Shown: positions 1 to 6,543 of the stretch, piece after piece
How the letters are laid out: each line of letters opens with the position of its first letter
How positions within the stretch are numbered: the first letter of the stretch is position 1
DNA from: Actinomycetota bacterium
GTDB lineage: Bacteria > Actinomycetota > Acidimicrobiia > Acidimicrobiales > JAFATL01
NCBI GenBank assembly: GCA_019243975.1
Contig: JAFATL010000335.1
Span: forward strand, 1-14,783
Reading direction: 5' to 3'
DNA: 14,783 nt
The notes under the pieces: generated by a model
What the model was told of the DNA's origin: nothing
Seen by the model: the letters and a program-made list of their open reading frames with translations, nothing else
Databases searched by the model: none
Translations under genes and position numbers: made by a program

Positions 1-1
1 T

Positions 2-1777
2 CTGGTGCGGGCCACCGACTCCGGCCTGGGTTGCCCCGGCTGGCCGACCTGTTACGGCCGCTGGATCCCCCCGGCCAATCATCACGCCATCATCGAGTGG
101 ACGCACCGGCTGCTGGCCTCGCTGGTGTCGTTCGGCGTGATCGCCACGTGCGTGGTGGCGGTTTTGTTCTACCGACGCGACCGTCGCACCGTGACCCTCG
201 GCCTGGCCATCGTGCCGCTCGTCATCGGCCAGGCCCTGCTCGGGGCCTACGTCGTGAAGCACAAGCTGGAGGCCTGGACCGTCGTGGCCCACCTCGGCCT
301 CGGCATGGGCTTCGCCGCCACGCTGATCTTCCTCACCGTCCACCTCACCACGACCTCACGGGGCCGGGCCACGCCCCGCACGTTAGGGCTGCTGACGGCC
401 GCCGCCGGCGGGGTGTTCCTCCAGCTCCTCCTGGGGTCGTGGGTCACCGGCCAGGAGGCGGGCCTCGCCTTCAAGGACTGGCCGCTGTACGGCGGCAAGG
501 TCGTCCCCAACCTCGGCCACGAGTCCGCCGCCCTCCAGTTCGCCCACCGCACCTGGGCATATGTCCTGGTCGCCCTGGTGATCACCGTGGCCGTGCACGT
601 CCGCCGCCGGTACGCCCCCGGCGACCCCGTGCGCCGCCTGGCGACCGCGGCCGCCGGGCTTATCCTCGTGCAGGTCGGCCTGGGCGTCCTCAACATCGCC
701 ACCCGCCTCAACGCCGCCGTGGTGACCGCCCACCTGGGCGTGGCCACCCTCATCTGGGGCTCGCTGGTCAGCGCCCTCGCCGTCGCCCTCCGGCGCGATC
801 CCAGCGAACTGATAGTGAAATCGCGGCCTCGAGGCCGCGATTTCACTGTCAGTTCGGCGGGGCAGGAGGCTGAGGTGGCGTCCGGACCGTCGGTGGGGGA
901 GAAGGTCAGCGCCTACGTGGCCCTCACCAAGCCGCGGATCATCGAGCTGCTCCTGGTCACGACGGTGCCGACGATGGTCGTGGCCAAGCGGGGGTTGCCG
1001 TCGCTGTGGCTGGTGCTGGCCACCCTGGTCGGCGGTTCGCTGGCCGCCGGGGGCGCCAACGCCATCAACATGTACGTCGACCGCGACATCGACAAGCTGA
1101 TGAAGCGCACGGCCAAGCGGCCGCTCGTCACCGGCGCCGTCGAGCCCAGGAACGCCCTGGTGTTCGCCCTGACCCTCGAGGTCCTGGCCTTCGTCGAGCT
1201 GTGGTCGCTGGTCAACCTGCTCAGCGCGGTGCTGGCAGTGAGCGCCACCCTCTTCTACGTCTTCGTCTACACGCTGTGGCTCAAGCGCCGGTCCACCAGC
1301 AACATCGTGATCGGCGGGGCGGCCGGAGCCGTCCCCGTGCTGGTGGGGTGGTCGGCGGTCACCGGCAGCCTCGGCGTGGCGCCCCTGGTCCTGTTCGCCA
1401 TCATCTTCGTCTGGACCCCGCCCCACTTCTGGGCCTTGGCCATCAAGTACCGGGAGGACTACGCGGCGGCCGACGTGCCGATGCTGCCGGCGGTGGCGTC
1501 GTTCACCAAGACGGCCCGCCAGATCGTCGTCTACACCGTCGCCCTCTGGGTGGCCTCGCTCGCGTTCGCCGACGTCGGGCGCATGGGCCTCATCTACGTG
1601 GTGGCGGCGGTGGTCCTCGGCGGCGTGTTCCTCGCCGGGGCCTTGCAGCTCGCTCGCCAGCGCACGCCCGACGCCTCCAACCGGTGGGCGATGCGCCTCT
1701 TCAGCTACTCGATTTCCTACGTCACCCTGCTGTTTGGATCGATGGCTCTCGACCAGCTCGTCAAAGTGGGACGGTGA
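2..1777 (+). CDS. ctaA-ctaB: Fused heme A synthase (CtaA/COX15) and heme O synthase (CtaB/COX10), 5'-partial
   Basis: This membrane protein would carry out both steps from heme B to heme A: farnesylation of protoheme (CtaB half), then oxidation of heme O (CtaA half). Residue numbers count from the GTG at 5. That GTG is not the true start, because the frame is open to the window edge and reads LVRATDSGLGCP, which in CtaA follows the first membrane helix. The CtaA half shows the loop cysteine pair CPGWPTC (10-16), E31 and H34 in EWTHR, and further heme-ligand histidines H96, H181 and H243. The CtaB half shows the UbiA-family motif N355xxxD359xxxD363 and a second Asp cluster at D485/D490. About 25 residues join the halves, 18 of them encoded by a palindrome at 805-856. 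A good RBS and GTG at 875 could also start CtaB alone. CtaA-CtaB fusions are known, as I recall from Thermus. The next gene starts 28 bases downstream. Confidence 0.93.
   Translation: MVRATDSGLGCPGWPTCYGRWIPPANHHAIIEWTHRLLASLVSFGVIATCVVAVLFYRRDRRTVTLGLAIVPLVIGQALLGAYVVKHKLEAWTVVAHLGLGMGFAATLIFLTVHLTTTSRGRATPRTLGLLTAAAGGVFLQLLLGSWVTGQEAGLAFKDWPLYGGKVVPNLGHESAALQFAHRTWAYVLVALVITVAVHVRRRYAPGDPVRRLATAAAGLILVQVGLGVLNIATRLNAAVVTAHLGVATLIWGSLVSALAVALRRDPSELIVKSRPRGRDFTVSSAGQEAEVASGPSVGEKVSAYVALTKPRIIELLLVTTVPTMVVAKRGLPSLWLVLATLVGGSLAAGGANAINMYVDRDIDKLMKRTAKRPLVTGAVEPRNALVFALTLEVLAFVELWSLVNLLSAVLAVSATLFYVFVYTLWLKRRSTSNIVIGGAAGAVPVLVGWSAVTGSLGVAPLVLFAIIFVWTPPHFWALAIKYREDYAAADVPMLPAVASFTKTARQIVVYTVALWVASLAFADVGRMGLIYVVAAVVLGGVFLAGALQLARQRTPDASNRWAMRLFSYSISYVTLLFGSMALDQLVKVGR
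805..856. repeat. 52-base near-perfect palindrome inside the ctaA-ctaB junction
   Basis: The dyad centre lies between 830 and 831. All bases from 814 to 847 pair perfectly (half-site AGTGAAATCGCGGCCTC). The arms extend to 805 and 856 with one mismatch, T813 against G848, which would be a G-U wobble in RNA. It is read in frame as 18 residues of the fused protein, from S267 to S284 (SELIVKSRPR, then GRDFTVSS). It lies in the cytoplasmic linker between enzyme domains, where an insertion would be tolerated. Candidates are a mobile palindromic element or an ancestral ctaA terminator now read through. There is no T-tract after it. Only one copy occurs in the window. Confidence 0.9.
864..869 (+). 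promoter_or_regulatory. Internal ribosome binding site for a separate CtaB start (GTG 875)
   Basis: AGGAGG at 864-869 is a full Shine-Dalgarno match, five bases before an in-frame GTG at 875-877. Translation from there gives MASGPSVGEKVSAYVALTKPR, a normal-looking CtaB N-terminus. This suggests ctaB was, or still is, translated on its own as well as from the fusion. Confidence 0.55.
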
Positions 1778-1790
1778 GCACAGGCGTGTG

Positions 1791-1796
1791 TAGAGT
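1791..1796 (+). promoter_or_regulatory. Possible -10 element for a leaderless start at 1806
   Basis: TAGAGT fits the actinobacterial TAnnnT -10 pattern and ends nine bases before the ATG at 1806, which has no Shine-Dalgarno sequence in front of it. Such spacing would give a leaderless or nearly leaderless transcript. I see no convincing -35 box, so this is weak. Confidence 0.25.
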
Positions 1797-1805
1797 CCCG
1801 GCGCC

Positions 1806-3308
1806 ATGACGCTGACCGAGGCGCCGCCGCAGCCTGCCCCCAGCGCCGAACCGGCCCACCAATCGGTGCCCGGCGGGACCATCCTCACCACGGCCGACCA
1901 TCGCCGGGTCGGCGCGCTGTTCGTGGGCTTCGCGCTGCTGTTCCTGCTCGCCGGCGGCATCGTCGGCGGGCTCCTCCAGGTCGAGTTGGCCGGGTCCGGC
2001 GTGCAGGTCACGGGCAACGCCTTCGCCCGCCTCTTCTCGCTCCACGCCACCGTCACCCCGCTGCTGTTCCTCGCCCCCCTCTGGGTGGGCCTGGCCACCG
2101 CGGTCATCCCCGGCCAGATCGGCGCCGGCAACCTCGCCTTCCCCCGCCTGCAGTCCTTCGCCCTGTGGACCTACGTGGTCGGCGGCGGCGTGGTGGTCGC
2201 CGGCTACATCGTCGGCAGCCCGCGGGGTGCCGGTCTCAGCCTGTCGCAGCCCATTCGCGTGGCAGGGGCGTCGGCCACCGCCACCGACCTCTGGATCTCG
2301 GGCCTGGCCTTGGTCGCCATCGCCGCGTTGCTGGCGGCGGTGAACCTGCTGGCCACGATCGTCACCCAGCGGGGCGAGGGCACGTCGTTCGCGTCGCTGC
2401 CTCTGTTCTCCTGGGCCACCTTCGCCACCAGCGCGGTGCTGGTCATCGCCATCCCCACCTTCCTCGGCGGGCTGGCGCTGCTCTACCTCGACCAGCACTT
2501 CGGCGGTTCGTTCTTCGCCGTCGGCACCCGGGGCGGCCAGCAGGTGTGGCAGCACCTCCTGTGGCTGTTCGGCCGGCCCGAGGTCTACCTGCTGACGCTG
2601 CCCGGTCTGGGCGTGGCGTCGGAGATCGTCGAGGCCCAGACGGGCAAGCCGCTGATCAACCGCAACGTGGCCATGGGCGCCCTGGGCGCCTTCGCGGTGC
2701 TCTCGCTTGGCGCCTGGGCTGCCGGCGCCAGTGCCTCCACCGCGGTGGTGCTGCCCACGTACTCGGTGCTGACGGCCCTGGTCGCCGCACCGGCGGGCGT
2801 GCTCGTGCTGCTGTGGCTGGGCACCATGCGGGACGGCCGGCCCAAGCCCCACGTCACGCTGCTGTACGTCGCCGCCTACCTGGTGCTCGTGCTGTTCGGC
2901 GTGGCCAACACGATCATCGCCGCGGTCGTGAAGGTCGACGCCGGTACGGCGTGGTCGACCGGCCACCTGCATGTCGTCGTGCTGGGCGCGCCGGTGCTGC
3001 TCGCCTTCGCCGCCGTGCACCACTACGCGCCGCGCATCTGGGGCCGGGCCCTGCACCAGGGGATGGGCGGCCTCGAGGCGCTGCTGCTGCTCGGCGGCTT
3101 CCTCGTGATGGGCCTGGCCGACTATCTCCTCGGCTACGACGGGGCGCCCTGGCACGTGGCCGACCTGGTCAACCCGAAGGGCTCCTGGCTCAACCTCGAG
3201 AAGTTGGGTACCGCCGGCGCCGCCCTCGTGCTCCTCGGGACCTTGGTGTTCGTCGCCAACGTCCTGCGCACGGCGGTCGCCAGTCGCAACGGGGAGGTGG
3301 CGGCATGA
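1806..3308 (+). CDS. Heme-copper oxidase subunit I paralogue lacking the CuB ligands
   Basis: This 500-residue, roughly 12-helix membrane protein belongs to the cytochrome oxidase subunit I family (COX1). It aligns along its length with CtaD at 6544. It keeps the low-spin heme histidine H80 (FSLHATVTP) and the pair H387/H389 (GHLHVV), which bind the high-spin and low-spin hemes. The CuB site is gone. The HPEVY motif reads R257-PEVY, with E259 and Y261 kept, and the HH pair after W304 is replaced by A306-G307. No histidine occurs between H250 and H349. The K-channel lysine in TGVK is a leucine (AGVL). It could therefore hold two hemes but not a normal O2-reducing centre. The frame is intact, with family-typical length and an ATGA overlap with the next gene, so it is not an obvious pseudogene. 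There is no RBS, so translation may be leaderless. The function is unknown. Confidence 0.88.
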   Translation: MTLTEAPPQPAPSAEPAHQSVPGGTILTTADHRRVGALFVGFALLFLLAGGIVGGLLQVELAGSGVQVTGNAFARLFSLHATVTPLLFLAPLWVGLATAVIPGQIGAGNLAFPRLQSFALWTYVVGGGVVVAGYIVGSPRGAGLSLSQPIRVAGASATATDLWISGLALVAIAALLAAVNLLATIVTQRGEGTSFASLPLFSWATFATSAVLVIAIPTFLGGLALLYLDQHFGGSFFAVGTRGGQQVWQHLLWLFGRPEVYLLTLPGLGVASEIVEAQTGKPLINRNVAMGALGAFAVLSLGAWAAGASASTAVVLPTYSVLTALVAAPAGVLVLLWLGTMRDGRPKPHVTLLYVAAYLVLVLFGVANTIIAAVVKVDAGTAWSTGHLHVVVLGAPVLLAFAAVHHYAPRIWGRALHQGMGGLEALLLLGGFLVMGLADYLLGYDGAPWHVADLVNPKGSWLNLEKLGTAGAALVLLGTLVFVANVLRTAVASRNGEVAA

Positions 3309-3895
3309 GCGAGGCCACGCTGGCCCTGCCGGCCGGGCCCGAGACGCGCCGCTCCGACGCCCTCACCGTGACGGCGCTCGTCGCCGGCATCGCCGGTGTG
3401 ATGGTCATCTTCGGGCTGTTCGCCGCCTACTTCGAGGTGCGGGCCCTGGCCCCGGTCTGGCCGGCCAAGAAGGTGTCGCTCGACAACTACCTCGGCACCA
3501 CGTTGACCATCACCATGCTGATGTCGTCGGTCACCGCCGAGTGGGCGGTGCAGGCGATGAAGATCGGCAACCGCCGGCACGCGCTCACCGCTCTGGCACT
3601 CACGCCCGGTTTCGGCCTCGCGTTCCTCAACCTCCTCTGGTACCTGGTCGCGAAGGTCGGCTTCGGCCCCGGCAGCCATGCGTACGGCACGCTCTTCTAC
3701 GCCTTCGTGGGCGCCACCGTTGTCAACGTGGTGGTCGGCATCGGCTTCCTCCTCGTGGCCCTGCTCCGCACCTTCGGCCATCAGGTCACGCCCAGCAACC
3801 TCTCGGTGACCCGGGCCGCCAGCGGGTTCTGGCACTTCGTCTCGGCCGCGTGGCTGCTCACGTTCGTGGCCCTCTACGTCCTCCAGCACCGGTAG
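3305..3895 (+). CDS. Diverged cytochrome oxidase subunit III-like membrane protein
   Basis: A 196-residue protein with about five membrane helices and the layout of COX3. The segment LMSSVTAEWAVQAMKIGNRR matches LMSSLTMVLALAAIQRGDSRR-type sequence in CtaE, and the C-terminal W176-H177-F178-V179 matches WHFVD. The hallmark GFHGVHV of subunit III, which helps bind lipid and stabilise subunit I, is replaced by FVGATVVNV, and the Asp of WHFVD is Ser. The ATG at 3305 overlaps the previous stop (ATGA) and follows GGGGAGG at 3291-3297, seven bases away. That start is preferred over any longer frame, because the upstream frame runs through the preceding gene. It probably pairs with the CuB-less subunit I. 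Its divergence parallels that partner's. Confidence 0.82.
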   Translation: MSEATLALPAGPETRRSDALTVTALVAGIAGVMVIFGLFAAYFEVRALAPVWPAKKVSLDNYLGTTLTITMLMSSVTAEWAVQAMKIGNRRHALTALALTPGFGLAFLNLLWYLVAKVGFGPGSHAYGTLFYAFVGATVVNVVVGIGFLLVALLRTFGHQVTPSNLSVTRAASGFWHFVSAAWLLTFVALYVLQHR

Positions 3896-3903
3896 GTCGG
3901 CAG

Positions 3904-4905
3904 ATGATCTCCAACGCCAACAGGTACCTCTTCGCCCTGGCCGGCTTCGCGCTGGTGGCGTTCTTCGGCTACTGGATCGCGGTCGGCGAGCGGGCCGGCA
4001 CGTTCCTGCTGTTCGGCCTGTTCGTGGGGGCGGCCACGCTCGCCCTCGTCGTCACCGGGGCGACCCTCGGCGAGCCGGTGCCCGAACCCGCAGCCGACGG
4101 TGAAGACACGGCGCCCGCGATCTTCGAAGCGGCGTCGACGGCGCGTCCGAGCATGTGGCCCCTCGCCGGCGCCCTGGCCCTCGGGCTGGCCGCGGTGGGC
4201 ACCGCGGTCGACGGCCGCCTGCTCGTGGCCGGCCTGGTGCTCGGCATCGTCCCCGCGGCCGGCTGGCTCGGTCAGGTCTGGCGCGAGCACGCGTCGTGGA
4301 CCGACCGCCTCAGCTCCCGCCTCGAAGACCGCGTGCTGGTGCCCGTGGGCCTCCCCGTCGGCATGATCGTGCTGGTCCTCAGCATCGCGTTCGCCGTGTC
4401 GCGGGTGCTGCTGGCGCTCCCCGAGAAGGGCTCGACGGCCGGCGCCCTGATCATCGCCGTGCTCGTGCTGTTCGGCCTGGCGTTCATCGCCGCCCGCCTG
4501 CCCCGGCTCCGCTCGTCCGCCCTGATCGCCGTCGCCGCGTTGGCGGCCGTGGCGGTGGTGGCGGCCGGCAGTGTGGGCGCCGCGCAGGGCGAGCGGAAGT
4601 TCGAGAACAAGAACGAGAGCGCGGAGCCGGTCGTCGACGTGACCGCCCACAACACCGCGTTCGACAAGAAGTCGATCACCGTGCCCGCCCATGCCAAGAA
4701 GTTCGAGGTCGTGTTCGACAACCTCGACACGGGCATCTACCACAACGTCGCGTTCTACAAGCTCGACGGATCGCCCATCTTCAATGGCAAGCCCGTACCC
4801 GGAGGCAAGGAGAAGTTCGAGGTCACCTTGCCGGCGGCCGGGAAGTACGAGTTCCTCTGCGACTTCCACCCGTCGATCATGAAGGGTGATTTCGTCGTCA
4901 AGTAG
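3904..4905 (+). CDS. Subunit IV-like membrane protein with C-terminal blue-copper (cupredoxin) domain
   Basis: A 333-residue protein. Residues 8-125 resemble the actinobacterial oxidase subunit IV (CtaF, Cyt_c_ox_IV): two helices, a hydrophilic acidic loop (about 56-80), then PSMWPLAGALALGLAAVG and another helix pair. Further helices lie at about 145-170, 178-197 and 204-226. Residues 240-333 form a plastocyanin-like domain outside the membrane, with type-1 copper ligands H280 (YHNVAF), C319 and H322 (FLCDFHP) and M326. There is one Cys only, so it cannot be a CuA site. It starts eight bases after the subunit III-like gene, with only a weak AGG in front. By position it would replace subunit II as electron donor or acceptor for the CuB-less subunit I. 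The alternative is copper storage or delivery for oxidase assembly. The cupredoxin call is strong and the subunit IV resemblance moderate. Confidence 0.82.
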   Translation: MISNANRYLFALAGFALVAFFGYWIAVGERAGTFLLFGLFVGAATLALVVTGATLGEPVPEPAADGEDTAPAIFEAASTARPSMWPLAGALALGLAAVGTAVDGRLLVAGLVLGIVPAAGWLGQVWREHASWTDRLSSRLEDRVLVPVGLPVGMIVLVLSIAFAVSRVLLALPEKGSTAGALIIAVLVLFGLAFIAARLPRLRSSALIAVAALAAVAVVAAGSVGAAQGERKFENKNESAEPVVDVTAHNTAFDKKSITVPAHAKKFEVVFDNLDTGIYHNVAFYKLDGSPIFNGKPVPGGKEKFEVTLPAAGKYEFLCDFHPSIMKGDFVVK

Positions 4906-5395
4906 ACGGCGACTCGGCATCGGCGTGACCGCATTGATGATGAGCCTCTCCGCGTGTGGTGGCCACGGTGGCACCGCCGCTAACAAGGCCCCGTCGTTCA
5001 AGCTGCCGGAGGTGCGCGACGCCAGCCGCTCGGTGAGCCTGGCCGAGTTCAAGGGCGCGCCGGTGCTCATCAACTTCTTCGGCGCCTGGTGCGTGCCGTG
5101 CCGGGACGAGCTCCCGCTGCTCGCCCGCACCCATGCACGGCTCGGTTCCAAGGTCGGTTTCGTCGGAATCGACACGACCGATTCGCGCACGGAAGCGCTC
5201 GACCTGCTCAACAGCACGCACGTGACGTACGCAGCGGGCTACGACCCGCGGGGCAGCCTGAAGGCGACCTACGGCGTACGGGCGATGCCCACCACGGTGT
5301 TCGTGCGGGCCGACGGCACGATCGCCGACAAGGTCGCCGGCAAGCTCACCGACGCCAGCCTTTCGGAGGGCCTGCGGTCGGTGGGAGCGGCATGA
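4886..5395 (+). CDS. TlpA/ResA-like thioredoxin lipoprotein
   Basis: A 169-residue extracytoplasmic thiol-disulfide oxidoreductase. The N-terminus has arginines (RRRLG), a hydrophobic stretch and a lipobox LSAC with C24 as the anchor. The thioredoxin fold follows, with active-site W68-C-V-P-C72 and the cis-proline loop AMPTT (P135). The GTG at 4886 overlaps the cupredoxin gene by 20 bases. Later in-frame starts (4925, 4934) would destroy the signal peptide, so 4886 is chosen despite lacking a clear RBS; coupling to the upstream gene is likely. TlpA proteins such as that of Bradyrhizobium reduce cysteines of Sco and of CuA subunit II so that copper can be loaded. ResA acts in cytochrome c maturation. 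Either role fits, since the next oxidase gene carries both CuA and a CxxCH heme site. No Sco gene is in the window. Confidence 0.88.
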   Translation: MISSSSRRRLGIGVTALMMSLSACGGHGGTAANKAPSFKLPEVRDASRSVSLAEFKGAPVLINFFGAWCVPCRDELPLLARTHARLGSKVGFVGIDTTDSRTEALDLLNSTHVTYAAGYDPRGSLKATYGVRAMPTTVFVRADGTIADKVAGKLTDASLSEGLRSVGAA

Positions 5396-5436
5396 GTACT
5401 GCGGGCGGACAGCCGAGCACGGAGTCGGCGGCGTGA
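5392..5436 (+). other. Possible 14-codon ORF between tlpA-like gene and ctaC
   Basis: An ATG at 5392 overlaps the preceding stop (ATGA) and follows GGGAG at 5383-5387. The frame reads MSTAGGQPSTESAA and stops at 5434-5436. It could be a leader peptide coupling translation towards ctaC, a remnant, or chance. Nothing in the peptide indicates a function. Confidence 0.2.
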
Positions 5437-5477
5437 CTTGGCAGGCACCAGGGCAGTGCGAAAGGCTGCACGGACAA

Positions 5478-5483
5478 GAGGAG
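5478..5483 (+). promoter_or_regulatory. Ribosome binding site deciding the ctaC start (GTG 5492)
   Basis: GAGGAG at 5478-5483 lies eight bases before GTG 5492, which gives a compact lipoprotein signal peptide. The upstream in-frame TTG (5438) has no comparable site, and the GTG at 5483 overlaps the RBS itself. Confidence 0.6.
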
Positions 5484-5491
5484 TGGACGGA

Positions 5492-6529
5492 GTGAGGAAC
5501 AGGGTTTCGGCAGCGAAGCGGCGCGTGATGCTGGGCGTCGTCGCGGCCGTCGGCCTGCTCGCGACCGGTTGCGCCAAGCAGACGTTCCCGCAGGACGCGC
5601 TCCACCCGCAGGGTCCCTACGCCGACAAGATCGACCGGCTGTGGCGGATCGTGTTCGTGCCCGCCGCGATCATGTTCTTCCTCGTCATGTTCCTCGTGCT
5701 GTTCGTGTCGTTCCGGTACCGGGCCCGGTCCGACGAGGATGCGCCGGTCCAGACGCACGGCAACATCAAGCTCGAGCTGACGTGGACGATCATCCCGTTC
5801 ATCCTGCTGCTGGTCATCGGTGTCCTCACGGTCAAGACCGTGTTCGACATCAACAAGATCCCCAAGGGCAACGTGCTGCCGGTGACGGTGACCGGCCACC
5901 AGTGGTGGTGGGAGTACCGCTACCCGACGCTCGGCATCACGACGGCCAACGAGCTGCACATCCCCACGGGCAAGAAGGTCAACGTCACCCTCACCAGCGC
6001 GGACGTGATCCACAGCTTCTGGCCGACCGAGCTGGCCGGCAAGGTCGACGCGATTCCCGGCCGCATGAACCACCTCACGCTGGAAGCGGTGAAGCCCGGT
6101 ACCTACGACGGACAGTGCGCCGAGTACTGCGGCCTGTCGCACGCCAACATGCGCCTGCGGGTCGTCGCTCACTCGCCGTCCGACTTCGCGGCGTGGGCGG
6201 CCAACCAGCAGAAGCCGGCGGCCATCCCCACCGGCACGAGTGACGAGGCGGTCGGCGCCGGCCTGTTCAAGAGCAAGGGCTGCAGCGGCTGCCACACCAT
6301 CAACGGCTACAGCGCCGGTCAGGTCGGGCCCAACCTCACCCACCTCGAGACCCGCAAGGTGTTCGCCGGCGCCATCTTCCCGCTCGACGAGCAACACCTC
6401 ACGCGCTGGCTGCGCAACCCGCCGGCCGAGAAGCCGATGATGCCGCAGAACGGCATCGGCATGCCCAACCTCAAGCTCAGCGACCAGGAGATCGCCAGCC
6501 TGATCTCCTTCCTGCAAACCCTCCACTGA
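5492..6529 (+). CDS. ctaC: Cytochrome c oxidase subunit II with fused cytochrome c (caa3 type)
   Basis: A 345-residue protein that takes electrons from cytochrome c or directly from a bc complex and passes them through CuA to CtaD. It starts with a lipoprotein signal (LLATGC, C27), then membrane helices at about 52-74 and 96-117. The CuA domain follows, with the aromatic patch GHQWWWEYRYP (135-145) and ligands H174, C209, E211, C213, H217 and M220. A C-terminal cytochrome c domain (about 250-345) has the heme motif C264-SG-C267-H268 and a probable axial Met in GIGMPN (M324). The fused cytochrome c makes this a caa3-type oxidase, unlike the CtaC of mycobacteria and corynebacteria, which lacks it. 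The GTG at 5492 is preferred for its RBS. An unfavoured TTG at 5438 would add 18 residues. It begins 96 bases after the tlpA-like gene and ends 14 bases before ctaD. Confidence 0.96.
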   Translation: MRNRVSAAKRRVMLGVVAAVGLLATGCAKQTFPQDALHPQGPYADKIDRLWRIVFVPAAIMFFLVMFLVLFVSFRYRARSDEDAPVQTHGNIKLELTWTIIPFILLLVIGVLTVKTVFDINKIPKGNVLPVTVTGHQWWWEYRYPTLGITTANELHIPTGKKVNVTLTSADVIHSFWPTELAGKVDAIPGRMNHLTLEAVKPGTYDGQCAEYCGLSHANMRLRVVAHSPSDFAAWAANQQKPAAIPTGTSDEAVGAGLFKSKGCSGCHTINGYSAGQVGPNLTHLETRKVFAGAIFPLDEQHLTRWLRNPPAEKPMMPQNGIGMPNLKLSDQEIASLISFLQTLH

Positions 6530-6543
6530 CGTCCGGAGCACGT

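Noticed and set aside
805..856. The palindrome as a working intrinsic terminator for ctaA
   Set aside because: No stop codon precedes it in the ctaA frame, no T-run follows it, and translation passes through it in frame. A past terminator origin remains possible.
383..2131. Long open frame on the minus strand opposite ctaA-ctaB and the next gene
   Set aside because: It is antisense to two well-conserved membrane proteins. The product is low-complexity (rich in G, R, D, H, Q and E), as expected when a high-GC gene is read backwards.
1761..3155. 464-codon minus-strand open frame, and similar ones at 3874-5217, 4898-6571 and 7342-8691
   Set aside because: All are shadows of + strand oxidase genes, with charged, repetitive composition and no RBS or domain.
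1806..3308. Reading the odd subunit I as a nitric oxide reductase, a cbb3 subunit I or a pseudogene
   Set aside because: NorB and cbb3 subunits keep all three histidines of the active-site metal, which are absent here. The frame is intact, family length and linked by ATGA to the next gene, so decay is not indicated.
4621..4905. The copper domain as a CuA-bearing subunit II
   Set aside because: CuA needs a CxxxC pair. Only C319 is present, with H280, H322 and M326, which is a type-1 site.
5438..5491. A TTG start at 5438 for ctaC
   Set aside because: There is no good RBS, and it adds 18 residues ahead of a normal lipoprotein signal. GTG 5492 has GAGGAG at ideal spacing.
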